Below, in pieces: positions 43,619 to 52,620 of a DNA stretch of 64,000 nucleotides; positions within the stretch are counted from its first letter, which is position 1; each line of letters opens with the position of its first letter. A program made the translations under genes and the position numbers. Origin of the DNA: Chryseobacterium sp. BLS98 (GTDB lineage: Bacteria; Bacteroidota; Bacteroidia; Flavobacteriales; Weeksellaceae). The notes below the pieces were generated by a model. That model was not told the origin of the DNA. It searched no databases and saw only the letters and a program-made list of their open reading frames with translations. The DNA is taken from positions 248,001 through 312,000 of the forward strand of contig NZ_LFNF01000001.1 of the NCBI RefSeq assembly GCF_001045445.1, given 5' to 3'.

Positions 43619-43626
43619 CAAAAGTA
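43619..43626 (-). promoter_or_regulatory. -7 box of the TetR gene
   Basis: TACTTTTG on the minus strand is a full consensus match, 12 nt before the ATG. No clear -33 TTG. Confidence 0.45.
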
Positions 43627-43751
43627 ATTATTCTCAGATTAATATATTAATTTAAGTTATGATTTTAGGCACAGGTGAGGATCTTTCAGCATTGAATGTT
43701 TTTACTCAATATGACGGATTTTCCATTATTTCAAAGAAAAAATAAAGGAAT

Positions 43752-43807
43752 CGGAAAATTTGTCAAGTTAATTTATCGTTAAAAATATATAATCCGGAAA
43801 ATTTGTC
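43752..43807. repeat. 13-bp direct repeat upstream of clpB
   Basis: CGGAAAATTTGTC occurs at 43752-43764 and again at 43795-43807, 43 bp apart (about four helical turns). It lies in the otherwise empty spacer between the TetR gene and clpB. Possible regulator site; function unknown. Confidence 0.45.
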
Positions 43808-43969
43808 CATATTTTTTGTAAATTTAATAATTGAACGGTTTTTGAAATAAAGTAATCGATTAAATGATTAAATAATTGATGACATTAGGAAATCGGGCCT
43901 TAAAATTTGGTTTCTTAATGTCTTTTTAAAGCTAAACCAAAACAAAATATTATACAAAACATAAAAAAT

Positions 43970-46564
43970 ATGAACTTAAACCAATATACTGTAAAATCAC
44001 AAGAAGCCATCCAGGCAGCACAGCAGACTGCTATGGAATTTGGTAATCAGAGTATTGAACCGCAACATATACTTGAAGGTATCTTTCAGGTAGATGAAAA
44101 TATTTCGCCTTTCCTATTAAAAAAGTCTGAAGCAGATGCCAGCCTTGTTAGGGAACGAAACAGAGAAAATATTGAAAAGCTTCCAAAAGTTCAGGGAGGA
44201 AATATTTACCTCTCTCAATCAGCCAATAAAGTTTTGCTGGATGCCCCGAATATCGCAAAAAAAATGGGTGACGAATATGTAACGATCGAGCATTTATGGT
44301 TATCATTACTGGAAACCAGTTCTGAAGTATCTAAAATGCTAAAAGATATGGGAGTTACCAAAAGCCTTTTGGAAGGTGCTATTAAAGAATTAAGAAAAGG
44401 AAGTAAGGCAACCTCTGCCAGTTCAGAGGAGACTTACCAGTCTTTAAATAAATATGCTAAAAATTTCAACGAATTAGCAGCCGAAGGCAAGCTGGATCCG
44501 GTGATCGGGCGTGATGAAGAAATCAGAAGAGTGTTGCAGATTCTTTCGAGAAGAACAAAAAACAACCCGATCCTTATCGGGGAACCTGGTGTAGGTAAAA
44601 CTGCAATTGCAGAAGGTATTGCACATCGTATTATTTCAGGAGATATTCCTGAAAACCTTATGGATAAGACTTTATACTCACTGGATATGGGAGCCCTGAT
44701 TGCCGGAGCAAAATATAAAGGTGAGTTTGAGGAGCGTCTGAAATCTGTGGTGAATGAAGTGATCAAATCTGAAGGACAGATCATTCTTTTTATTGACGAG
44801 ATCCACACTTTGGTGGGAGCAGGAGGCGGTGAAGGAGCTATGGATGCCGCAAACATTCTTAAACCCGCTTTGGCAAGAGGCGAATTAAGAGCAATCGGTG
44901 CCACGACTTTGAATGAATACCAGAAGTATTTTGAAAAAGATAAAGCATTGGAGCGACGCTTCCAGAAAGTCATGGTGGATGAGCCGGATACGGAATCTGC
45001 AATTTCCATTCTGCGCGGTATTAAAGATAAATACGAGGCTCACCACAAAGTAAGAATCAAAGATGAAGCAATCATTGCTGCGGTGGAAATGTCTCAGAGA
45101 TATATTTCGGACCGTTTTTTACCGGATAAGGCCATTGACCTTATTGATGAGGCTTCTGCAAAATTAAGGATGGAGATCAATTCAAAACCGGAAGAACTGG
45201 ATGTTCTGGACAGAAGATTAATGCAGCTGGAAATTGAGTTGGCCGCCATTTCGAGAGAAGGCAACCAGACTAAAATTGACCATTTAAAAGAAGATATTTC
45301 AAAAATTTCTGAAGAAAGAAATGAAATTAATGCAAAATGGCTGAAAGAAAAACAAAAATCTGAGGATTTAACCCAGATTAAAAAAGATATTGAGTCTTTG
45401 AAACTGGAAGCAGAAAAAGCTTCAAGAGCAGGAGACTATGCCAAAGTAGCAGAAATCCAGTACGGAAAAATAAAGGAGAAAGAAGATGCTTTGCAAAAGC
45501 TCGAACTGGAGATGCAAAACCATCAGAATGAACTGATTAAGGAGGAAGTTACTGCTGAAAATATTTCTGAAGTAATTGCAAAATGGACGGGAATTCCTGT
45601 TACCAAGCTTCTTCAGTCTGAAAGAGAAAAGTTATTGAATCTTGAAGCTGAACTCCACCACCGTGTAGTTGGACAGGATGAAGCTATCGGAGCCGTTGCA
45701 GATGCGATCAGAAGGAACAGAGCGGGATTAAGTGATGAGAAAAAACCTATCGGATCTTTCTTATTCTTAGGAACCACTGGTGTCGGTAAAACAGAGCTGG
45801 CAAAAGCGCTGGCGGAATATCTGTTCGATGATGAGAATAATATGACGAGAATCGACATGAGTGAGTACCAGGAAAGACACAGTGTATCCAGACTGGTAGG
45901 AGCTCCTCCGGGATATGTAGGTTATGATGAAGGCGGACAGCTCACTGAAGCGGTAAGAAGAAGACCTTATTCTGTTGTTCTGCTTGATGAGATTGAAAAA
46001 GCACACCCTGATGTTTTCAATACGTTGCTTCAGGTTCTGGATGACGGCCGTCTGACGGATAATAAAGGACGTGTGGTGAATTTCAAAAATTCGATTATCA
46101 TTATGACTTCGAATTTAGGTTCCCATCTGATCCAGGAGAACTTTGAAAATATTACGGATGAAAACCAGGATGAGATCGTTAATAAAACCAAGGATGAAGT
46201 TTTCGATCTTCTGAAGCAGACCTTACGACCTGAATTCCTGAACAGAATAGATGAGGTGGTACTGTTCCAGCCTTTAAGCAGAAAAGAAATCGGAAAAATT
46301 GTTCAGTATCAGTTGAGAGGCTTTAATGATATGCTGGCCAAACGCAACATTATCATGACTGCCACTCAGGATGCCATAGATTATCTGATGAATAAAGGAT
46401 ATGACCCTTCTTTCGGAGCGAGACCGCTGAAGAGAGTGATCCAGCAGGAAGTTTTAAATAAATTATCCAAAGAGATCCTTGCAGGAAAAGTAAATGACGG
46501 CGACAGGATTGCCCTGGATTATTTCGAAGAGACCGGTTTGGTTTTCAGACCGGCAGATCAATAA
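43970..46564 (+). CDS. clpB: Disaggregase ClpB
   Basis: An 864-residue AAA+ Hsp100 that works with DnaK to dissolve aggregates. The N-domain covers about 1-145, NBD1 has Walker A GEPGVGKT near 204-211, the coiled-coil M domain spans roughly 400-520, NBD2 has Walker A GTTGVGKT near 601-608, and a C-terminal domain follows. Length and domain order are normal. Monocistronic with a terminator behind it. No sigma-32 or CIRCE-like site is obvious. Confidence 0.97.
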   Translation: MNLNQYTVKSQEAIQAAQQTAMEFGNQSIEPQHILEGIFQVDENISPFLLKKSEADASLVRERNRENIEKLPKVQGGNIYLSQSANKVLLDAPNIAKKMGDEYVTIEHLWLSLLETSSEVSKMLKDMGVTKSLLEGAIKELRKGSKATSASSEETYQSLNKYAKNFNELAAEGKLDPVIGRDEEIRRVLQILSRRTKNNPILIGEPGVGKTAIAEGIAHRIISGDIPENLMDKTLYSLDMGALIAGAKYKGEFEERLKSVVNEVIKSEGQIILFIDEIHTLVGAGGGEGAMDAANILKPALARGELRAIGATTLNEYQKYFEKDKALERRFQKVMVDEPDTESAISILRGIKDKYEAHHKVRIKDEAIIAAVEMSQRYISDRFLPDKAIDLIDEASAKLRMEINSKPEELDVLDRRLMQLEIELAAISREGNQTKIDHLKEDISKISEERNEINAKWLKEKQKSEDLTQIKKDIESLKLEAEKASRAGDYAKVAEIQYGKIKEKEDALQKLELEMQNHQNELIKEEVTAENISEVIAKWTGIPVTKLLQSEREKLLNLEAELHHRVVGQDEAIGAVADAIRRNRAGLSDEKKPIGSFLFLGTTGVGKTELAKALAEYLFDDENNMTRIDMSEYQERHSVSRLVGAPPGYVGYDEGGQLTEAVRRRPYSVVLLDEIEKAHPDVFNTLLQVLDDGRLTDNKGRVVNFKNSIIIMTSNLGSHLIQENFENITDENQDEIVNKTKDEVFDLLKQTLRPEFLNRIDEVVLFQPLSRKEIGKIVQYQLRGFNDMLAKRNIIMTATQDAIDYLMNKGYDPSFGARPLKRVIQQEVLNKLSKEILAGKVNDGDRIALDYFEETGLVFRPADQ

Positions 46565-46597
46565 GTAGTTTTTTTCATATACATTATTTTTGTAAGT

Positions 46598-46633
46598 AAG
46601 TGGTGCAGCCCAATCTGCATCACTTATTTTTTT
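46598..46633 (+). terminator. Terminator of clpB
   Basis: An 11-bp stem AAGTGGTGCAG / CTGCATCACTT (one G-U pair, 46598-46608 with 46615-46625), loop 6, then a run of seven T. Confidence 0.75.
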
Positions 46634-46713
46634 GAGTATTAAATTTATCCATACTAAGTGAAATATTCGTACATTTATTGCTTAATAAAATTACTAACTA
46701 AAACAAAATCAGT

Positions 46714-46890
46714 ATGAAAAAGTTAAAAAGGAATGCACTAAAAACCATTTTAGGTGGAAAAAAAGATTGCAGATGTATAACAATAACTTATCCTGAGGGC
46801 TCGACAAGCGGCAACTGTGCTACAGAATACTGTACCGAAATAAGTCTTGCCTGCGCACAGTCAGAATGTCAACCAGTTTTTGAGCTTTAA
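46714..46890 (+). CDS. GG-leader six-cysteine peptide (second copy type)
   Basis: A 58-residue ORF with leader MKKLKRNALKTILGG, closely like that of the peptide at 4718. The core has six cysteines (C19, C21, C35, C40, C47, C52), spaced x1, x13, x4, x6 and x4, so not the knottin order of its two relatives. The nearest C39 exporter in the window is 39 kb away, so it is probably processed in trans. ATG is preceded by an A-rich region. Activity unknown. Confidence 0.65.
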   Translation: MKKLKRNALKTILGGKKDCRCITITYPEGSTSGNCATEYCTEISLACAQSECQPVFEL

Positions 46891-46901
46891 AAATGAATTT
46901 T

Positions 46902-47054
46902 ATGAAAAAGTTAAAAAGAAATGAATTAAAGAAAATCAGCGGCGGTGTTTCTGCTGAAATCGTAGAGTGCGATATCGACATGAACTGTCCTGCAGGTTTA
47001 TGCTGCTCAACAGGAAATATCTGCAGAGATCCCAGAAGATATCCTTGCATTTAA
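46902..47054 (+). CDS. GG-leader six-cysteine peptide (knottin pattern)
   Basis: A 50-residue ORF, 11 nt after the preceding peptide gene. Leader MKKLKRNELKKISGG, then a core with C23-x5-C29-x4-C34-C35-x5-C41-x7-C49, the same cysteine order as the peptide at 4718. An upstream in-frame ATG at 46893 would add MNF. Cotranscribed with the preceding peptide and followed by a terminator. Likely exported and oxidised by the cassette at 3107-8563; inference. Confidence 0.65.
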   Translation: MKKLKRNELKKISGGVSAEIVECDIDMNCPAGLCCSTGNICRDPRRYPCI

Positions 47055-47080
47055 GAGAAATAAACTCCATAAAAATATAC

Positions 47081-47106
47081 AACCCTCAGCTTATCTGAGG
47101 GTTTAT
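47081..47106 (+). terminator. Terminator of the peptide pair
   Basis: Perfect 9-bp stem AACCCTCAG / CTGAGGGTT with a 5-nt loop and TTTATCATTTT behind. Confidence 0.75.
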
Positions 47107-47232
47107 CATTTTATAAACTAATGCACAATCCGTAAAAACACGGAAAATAAACAGGAAAAAACACATCCGTTTACTGCTTATTTTTTACGAAATTTGCACT
47201 ACTAACTAACATTCTTTTATAAAACTAACATT

Positions 47233-47772
47233 ATGGAAACAAAACCTACTTTTGAGAGTGGATCAATTGGAGCTGTTTCAGCTTCAAATACTATCGCCTC
47301 TGATCTCGTTCAGAATCTGATAGACAACTACAGAAATAACCAAATGCAGGCCGTGAATAAAGAATTAGGAATTACCGATTCCCACGCCATCTGGTTTGAT
47401 CTTCCCAAACTTAAGAAATTCATTGCCTGTATAGAAAATGAAGCGCAAAAAGTAAATCCCGGAGTTTCTGAAGAGGATTTAGGCATCAGGTTTTATTATG
47501 CAGCCTATCCTAAAGCTGAAGACTGGGCTATCATGGAAAGTCATCCTGTAGAGTTGGAATATGCAGAAAGACATACCCTAGTGATGATCCCTACCCTGAA
47601 AAAAGCAGATGAGAACGGGGAAATGCTTAATTATGACTTTTGCCCTTTAAATGCCGGTTCCTCATTGGCTATGGCATCAAAAAATGGCGACACCGTTTCT
47701 CCGGAAACAATTGCTGAAAACCATGGGACACTATCTCCACCCCAAGACCCAAAAGTTGAACAATTCCCTTAA
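47233..47772 (+). CDS. Protein of unknown function in two-component operon
   Basis: A 179-residue soluble protein without signal peptide. It has features such as GITDSHAIWFDLPKLKKFI and ERHTLVMIPTLKKADENG and a Pro-rich C-terminus. No family recognised. It precedes the 7-TM protein, kinase and regulator on the same strand with a 29-nt gap, suggesting that it acts with this signalling unit. Confidence 0.55.
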   Translation: METKPTFESGSIGAVSASNTIASDLVQNLIDNYRNNQMQAVNKELGITDSHAIWFDLPKLKKFIACIENEAQKVNPGVSEEDLGIRFYYAAYPKAEDWAIMESHPVELEYAERHTLVMIPTLKKADENGEMLNYDFCPLNAGSSLAMASKNGDTVSPETIAENHGTLSPPQDPKVEQFP

Positions 47773-47801
47773 TTCAATAATCCATTTATCAAATAACACA
47801 C

Positions 47802-48452
47802 ATGACTGATTTTCAGAAGATACTTCAGGAATCCCTAATCTGGACGGAAGGAATCGCCGCCTTAATATCTCTTATTTATTATAATCGTGGTAATAAAGAC
47901 GGATACTGGAAGTATTTTTCTATCTATCTTATACTTATGTTCGTATCTGAAGCAATAGGAAAATGGGGACACTTGTTTATAGAATACGACAAACCAAAGT
48001 TTTTCAATTATTTCGTAATTCCCGTTGAGTTTCTTTTCTTTTACTGGCTGTATGCTGCAAAGTCATTGGGAAGACCAAAGCTCTTTTATATCCTGTCAAT
48101 ATTATATTTATTATCATTTATCCCAAGCGAAATATTCTTTACTACCAAAAAGATCATTTTCTCTTTCAATTATACATTCGGATGTCTTATACTAATGGTA
48201 TTGGTTATTATGGAGTATTATAAGCAGATTAACTCTACCGAGATTTTAAATTTCAGCAGAAACAAAATGTTTTACATCAATCTCGGGGTTACTTTATTTT
48301 ATATCGGAACCCTTCCTTTCTGGACATTTTTCAGTCTTCTGGCTAAGTATAAAGAGTTATGGGACATGTATTTTAACTATTTTCTGATATCAGGAATTAT
48401 AATGTACCTTTTATTTTCAATTTCATTCATATGGGGAAAACAGAACTCATAA
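47802..48452 (+). CDS. Seven-helix membrane protein, likely sensor partner
   Basis: A 216-residue protein with about seven hydrophobic segments and short loops. It overlaps the kinase gene by 22 nt and so is translationally coupled. It probably senses a membrane or small-molecule signal for the cytosolic kinase that follows, since that kinase has no sensory domain of its own. No ligand can be proposed. Confidence 0.65.
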   Translation: MTDFQKILQESLIWTEGIAALISLIYYNRGNKDGYWKYFSIYLILMFVSEAIGKWGHLFIEYDKPKFFNYFVIPVEFLFFYWLYAAKSLGRPKLFYILSILYLLSFIPSEIFFTTKKIIFSFNYTFGCLILMVLVIMEYYKQINSTEILNFSRNKMFYINLGVTLFYIGTLPFWTFFSLLAKYKELWDMYFNYFLISGIIMYLLFSISFIWGKQNS

Positions 48453-49216
48453 TAACGATCATTCTATTCAACATTTTTTTTGTGTTGTTTGTAGCTGCTG
48501 TGATGGTTTATATCCGCAAATACAAACAACGCAAAAGAGAATATATGAATGAAATTGAAGTAAAAAACGAAATTCACAAGCGTGAGCTCCTCGCCACACA
48601 GCTTGAAATTCAGCAGGCAACCATGCAGCAGATAGGCCGCGAGCTTCATGACAATATCGGACAGAAACTGACACTGGTAAGTCTTTATACCCAACAGCTT
48701 CTCTATGAAAACAGAGTTCCTGAGGTGAGCGAAAGGATCGACCAGGTATCTCAGATTATTAACCAATCGCTCCAGGATCTCAGAAGCCTTTCAAAAACCC
48801 TGACAGACGACAATATAAACCAAAAGGAAATTGTAACTTTGATTCAGGAAGAGGTAGACAATACGAATACGTTTAAAAGGTGTCATGTGACTTTTGAACA
48901 TAATTTCAGGCAGCTTGATCTGAGCTTTGTCCATAAAAATGTACTGCTCAGGATTACTCAGGAATTTATCCAGAACAGTATCAAGCATGCCAACTGCAAA
49001 AATATCCTGATCAAACTGAATACCTCTGAAGATATACTTTGGGAGCTGAAACTTAAGGATGACGGTATCGGGTTTGACAGTGATAAAATAAAATCTAACG
49101 GCATAGGCCTGACCAATATGAAAAACAGAGCAGCCATCATAGGTGCCGATTTCACTCTTGAAAGTCAGGAAAATACCGGTACTTCACTCCATATTATTTT
49201 AAAGAAACAGCCATGA
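48431..49216 (+). CDS. NarL/HisKA_3-type sensor histidine kinase
   Basis: A 261-residue kinase with one N-terminal membrane helix (about 5-25), a coiled coil, the phospho-acceptor His in RELHDNIGQKLTLVSLYTQQ, and an ATPase domain with FIQNSIKHAN and DDGIGF. HisKA_3 kinases pair with LuxR-type regulators, and the next gene is one. It overlaps that gene by 4 nt. Confidence 0.92.
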   Translation: MGKTELIITIILFNIFFVLFVAAVMVYIRKYKQRKREYMNEIEVKNEIHKRELLATQLEIQQATMQQIGRELHDNIGQKLTLVSLYTQQLLYENRVPEVSERIDQVSQIINQSLQDLRSLSKTLTDDNINQKEIVTLIQEEVDNTNTFKRCHVTFEHNFRQLDLSFVHKNVLLRITQEFIQNSIKHANCKNILIKLNTSEDILWELKLKDDGIGFDSDKIKSNGIGLTNMKNRAAIIGADFTLESQENTGTSLHIILKKQP

Positions 49217-49854
49217 AAAAAACAATAGTGATTGTTGATGATCACGTACTTATTGCCAAAGCACTGGAAGGAATTATTGATAATTTTAATGAATTTGAGG
49301 TAATCTATGTGTGTGAGAACGGAAAAGACCTGATCCAGAAATTTGAAGACAATGGAAAAATTCCTGATATTGTTCTGCTGGACATCAGCATGCCTATTAT
49401 GGACGGCTTTGAAACTGCCGCCTGGCTTACGCTGCACCATCCGGACATCAAAGTGATGGCACTCAGCATGCAGGGAGATGACAACAGCGTTATTAAAATG
49501 ATCAAAAACGGGGCAAAAGGATATTTGCTGAAAAACACCCATCCGAAGGATCTTGAAACCGCCCTCACAAAATTAAATTCTGACGGATTCTTTTATCCGG
49601 AATGGGCATCAAAAATTATATTCTCTAACCTGAACAAAGAAAAGGAAGCAGAAAATGCCGTAAAAATATCCGACCGCGAAAGAGAATTCCTGAAATATAC
49701 TGTCACAGAGCTAAGTTATAAGGAAATTGCCGACAAAATGTGTTGCAGTCCAAGAACGGTAGAAAGCTACAGAGACCAGTTATGTGATAAACTGGATCTT
49801 AAAACGAGAGTTGGCCTGGCTGTTTTTGCTATTAAAAATGGTTTTGCAGGCTGA
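49213..49854 (+). CDS. LuxR-type response regulator
   Basis: A 213-residue regulator. The receiver domain has DDHVLIAKALEG and the phospho-Asp in DIVLLDISMPIMDGFE. The C-terminal HTH has LSYKEIADKMCCSPRTVESYRD. Start ATGA overlaps the kinase stop. Target genes unknown; the M43 proteases follow downstream but have their own promoter. Confidence 0.93.
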   Translation: MKKTIVIVDDHVLIAKALEGIIDNFNEFEVIYVCENGKDLIQKFEDNGKIPDIVLLDISMPIMDGFETAAWLTLHHPDIKVMALSMQGDDNSVIKMIKNGAKGYLLKNTHPKDLETALTKLNSDGFFYPEWASKIIFSNLNKEKEAENAVKISDREREFLKYTVTELSYKEIADKMCCSPRTVESYRDQLCDKLDLKTRVGLAVFAIKNGFAG

Positions 49855-50059
49855 TCGAAAGACAGAAAACAAAATTAAAAATATAAATCAATTCAGATAT
49901 ATCACCTGATTATTTTAAACAAAAATACAATTAAATATAAAATATTTTAAACACACATTGGTGATATGATTAAAATTTAACAAAACTACATAAAAATAGA
50001 AAAATATTCAATATTAACAAGATTTGAATGATAAATATTCAAATATTTTCAAAAATATT

Positions 50060-50090
50060 TTGTGTATTAATTTTTTATAATATAAATTTG
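50060..50090 (+). promoter_or_regulatory. Promoter of first M43 protease
   Basis: TTTTG (TTG 50060-50062), 20 nt, TAAATTTG (50083-50090), a full -7 match. Transcription start predicted about 20 nt before the ATG. Confidence 0.65.
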
Positions 50091-50115
50091 GAGACCAAAC
50101 CATTTAAAATTTATT

Positions 50116-51132
50116 ATGAAAAAACTATTATTCGGAGCTCTCGTTCTGGGCTTCATGTCAGCTTGTAACAGTGATAATATTTCAAACCAAGAGGAAATAT
50201 CTCAGGATCCGGCTGCTCCTACAGGAATTACCAATGCCAAAAGAGGCTGTCCTTCAGACCTTATAAGAGAGAAGAACCTTCAGAATGATCCGGCACTGAG
50301 AGCCAGATTCGAAGCCAATGAATTACAGTCTGAAAAGTTTTCAAGGGATTTAACGATGGGCAAGGTACTTGCCGACGGAACTGTTGAAATACCGGTTGTC
50401 TTCAATGTCATCTACAATACTTCCACACAGAACATTTCTGATGCAAGAATTGCAGAACAGATCGCAGTACTGAATGCAGATTATGGAGCAACCAACACGG
50501 ATATTAATAAAATACCTGCAGCATTTCAGCCATCTGCCGCCGGGAATGTTAAAATCAGCTTCAAACTGGTAGCAACCAACCGTAAGCAATATACAAAAAC
50601 AGGCTGGAGATCGGATCTTGAAGAAATGAAAAAGTCCTCTACAGGAGGAATTGATGCCACTGATCCTACTAAAAACCTGAACATCTGGGTGGTTAATTCT
50701 ATCCTTGATGAAAACAGCCAGCCGGGAACACTTGGATATGCCTATTACCCTGAATCTGCAGGACTATGGTATGATGGTCTTGTAATAGGTTATCAATATA
50801 TCGGAAAAACAGGCGCCACCGCTCCGTTTAATTTAGGAAGAACCGTTACGCACGAAGTGGGTCACTATTTAAATCTGCCTCACCTTTGGGGATCTTCCAA
50901 CACTGGCTGCCAGACAGATTACTCTAATGACACTCCTGTTTCTCCGGGACCTAATTACGGTACTCCTACTTATCCTTTAAACAGAGTTTGCGGAGGGGTA
51001 AGCCGTTCTCAAATGTTTATGAACTATATGGATTACGTAGATGATAAAGCTATGTTCATGTTCTCTGCCAACCAGAAAACAAGAATGCAGGCCGTAGTAG
51101 CTGCAGCCGGACCAAGAGCCGGATTAAGATAA
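50116..51132 (+). CDS. M43 zinc metalloprotease lipoprotein (copy 1)
   Basis: A 338-residue lipoprotein with lipobox FMSAC (Cys16) and an M43/pappalysin-type metallopeptidase domain. The zinc site is THEVGHYLNLPHLWG (HExxHxxNxxH) and the Met-turn is FMNYMDYVDD. It should act at the cell surface or in the periplasm as an endopeptidase. It is a tandem paralogue of the next gene; the pair has matching promoters. M43 members of flavobacteria degrade extracellular protein. Confidence 0.9.
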   Translation: MKKLLFGALVLGFMSACNSDNISNQEEISQDPAAPTGITNAKRGCPSDLIREKNLQNDPALRARFEANELQSEKFSRDLTMGKVLADGTVEIPVVFNVIYNTSTQNISDARIAEQIAVLNADYGATNTDINKIPAAFQPSAAGNVKISFKLVATNRKQYTKTGWRSDLEEMKKSSTGGIDATDPTKNLNIWVVNSILDENSQPGTLGYAYYPESAGLWYDGLVIGYQYIGKTGATAPFNLGRTVTHEVGHYLNLPHLWGSSNTGCQTDYSNDTPVSPGPNYGTPTYPLNRVCGGVSRSQMFMNYMDYVDDKAMFMFSANQKTRMQAVVAAAGPRAGLR

Positions 51133-51158
51133 TCAATATCCAAATTAACTTAAATACA

Positions 51159-51191
51159 GGAGCCTGAAATTTTTCTTCAGGCTCCTTTTTT
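51159..51191 (+). terminator. Terminator between M43 copies
   Basis: A 10-bp stem GGAGCCTGAA / TTCAGGCTCC (51159-51168 with 51176-51185) followed by six T. The paralogues are therefore separate transcripts. Confidence 0.75.
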
Positions 51192-51480
51192 AATGAAGTC
51201 TGATCTATCGGACGCATTGGAAAAAAGCGAAAATAAAATGTTTTCACTAAAATAGAATTTGAGCCTGAAATCAACCCTAGAATTTTAATCAGTAACAAAC
51301 TCTATAATCTATTTAAAACCCTAAAAAATTAAATTTTTACTATAAATTTTTAAAAAAAGTAAATTATTTTCCATTCAATATTAAAATTAACATAAAATCA
51401 AAAGAATTACATATTAACAATTAAAACAATAACAAATGAAACAATAAATTGTAATATGTACAATAAAAATCAAAAATAAG
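51192..51480. other. AT-rich spacer between M43 copies
   Basis: Very AT-rich, no ORF or RNA recognised before the copy-2 promoter. Confidence 0.4.
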
Positions 51481-51511
51481 TTGCATAATAATTTTTAATG
51501 ATATAAATTCA
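51481..51511 (+). promoter_or_regulatory. Promoter of second M43 protease
   Basis: TTG (51481-51483), 20 nt, TAAATTCA (51504-51511), six of eight to the consensus. Same spacing as the copy-1 promoter, so the duplication probably included it. Confidence 0.5.
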
Positions 51512-51540
51512 CAATCTGAAATTATACAAAATAACAACTT

Positions 51541-52545
51541 ATGAAGAAACTATTATTGGGAGCCGTTGTATTAGGCTTCATGTCAGCTTGTAACAGCGAC
51601 AACATGTCGAACCAAAATGAAAATCCGGCAAATGAAGACATTGCTTCAGCAGGTTTAACACAAAGAGGATGTGCATCCGAAGAGGTAAGACAGGAAGCAT
51701 TAAAAAACAATGCGGAGCTCAGACAAAAATTTAATGCATTAGAAGCAAATACTGAAAAATTCGCGGCTGATTTAAAAATGGGAAAAGTTCTTGCAGATGG
51801 TACGGTGGAAATTCCTGTTGTTGTAAACGTATTATATAAAACCGCTGCAGAAAATGTTTCTGATGCAAGAATCGCTGAGCAGATCGACGTACTGAATGCA
51901 GACTACAGCGGAACCAATACCGATGCAAATAAAATCCCCGGCGAGTTCCAGACGGTAAGTGCAGGCGATACAAAAGTAAAATTCAGATTAGTAAATACCA
52001 TCAGAAAAGCTACCACCAAAACAAGCTGGGCAACCAATGATGACATGAAGAAAGCATCTAAAGGAGGAATCGACGCCACAAGTCCGGCAAACTACCTGAA
52101 CATTTGGGTGGTAAGCAAAATGACCAGCCAGGGAAGAACTATCCTGGGGTATGCTACATTCCCTGAATCTGCAGGGTTATGGAATGACGGTGTGGCTATT
52201 GCCGCTCCGTACTTTGGAAAAACAGGAGCTGCTTCACCTTACAACTTAGGAAGAACAGCCACACACGAAGTAGGCCACTACTTAAACCTAAGACATATCT
52301 GGGGTGATGCCAACTGTGGCAATGACCAGGTTGCAGATACACCTACACAGACTACTGCGAACTACGGAAAACCAACTTACCCGTTATACAATACCTGTAC
52401 AGGGGTTCAGAGATCTGTAATGTTTATGAACTATATGGATTATGTAGACGATGCTGCCATGTTCATGTTCTCAGCAGGACAGAAATCAAGAGTTCAGTCT
52501 GTAGTAGCTTCTACAGGAGCAAGAGCCGGATTAAGAGTTTATTAA
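51541..52545 (+). CDS. M43 zinc metalloprotease lipoprotein (copy 2)
   Basis: A 334-residue paralogue of the preceding protein, with the same lipobox FMSAC, the zinc site THEVGHYLNLRHIWG and the Met-turn FMNYMDYVDD. It has one extra cysteine context (DANCGND) near the active site. The strong similarity over the whole length points to a recent tandem duplication. Terminated by the hairpin at 52565. Confidence 0.9.
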   Translation: MKKLLLGAVVLGFMSACNSDNMSNQNENPANEDIASAGLTQRGCASEEVRQEALKNNAELRQKFNALEANTEKFAADLKMGKVLADGTVEIPVVVNVLYKTAAENVSDARIAEQIDVLNADYSGTNTDANKIPGEFQTVSAGDTKVKFRLVNTIRKATTKTSWATNDDMKKASKGGIDATSPANYLNIWVVSKMTSQGRTILGYATFPESAGLWNDGVAIAAPYFGKTGAASPYNLGRTATHEVGHYLNLRHIWGDANCGNDQVADTPTQTTANYGKPTYPLYNTCTGVQRSVMFMNYMDYVDDAAMFMFSAGQKSRVQSVVASTGARAGLRVY

Positions 52546-52564
52546 TAACAATTGATTTCAATAA

Positions 52565-52620
52565 AAAGCGCCTGAATTTTCAATTCAGGCGCTTTCTTTT
52601 CTTTTCTTTTCTTTTCTTTT
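52565..52620. terminator. Terminator with (CTTTT)5 tail between convergent genes
   Basis: A 14-bp stem (52565-52578 with 52582-52595) with a 3-nt loop, then five perfect CTTTT units (52596-52620). The tract overlaps the stop codon of the leftward M1 peptidase (52619-52621). Confidence 0.75.

Noticed and set aside
43620-43969. CIRCE or sigma-32 heat-shock signal before clpB
   Set aside because: No TTAGCACTC-N9-GAGTGCTAA-like palindrome or -35/-10 pair could be found.
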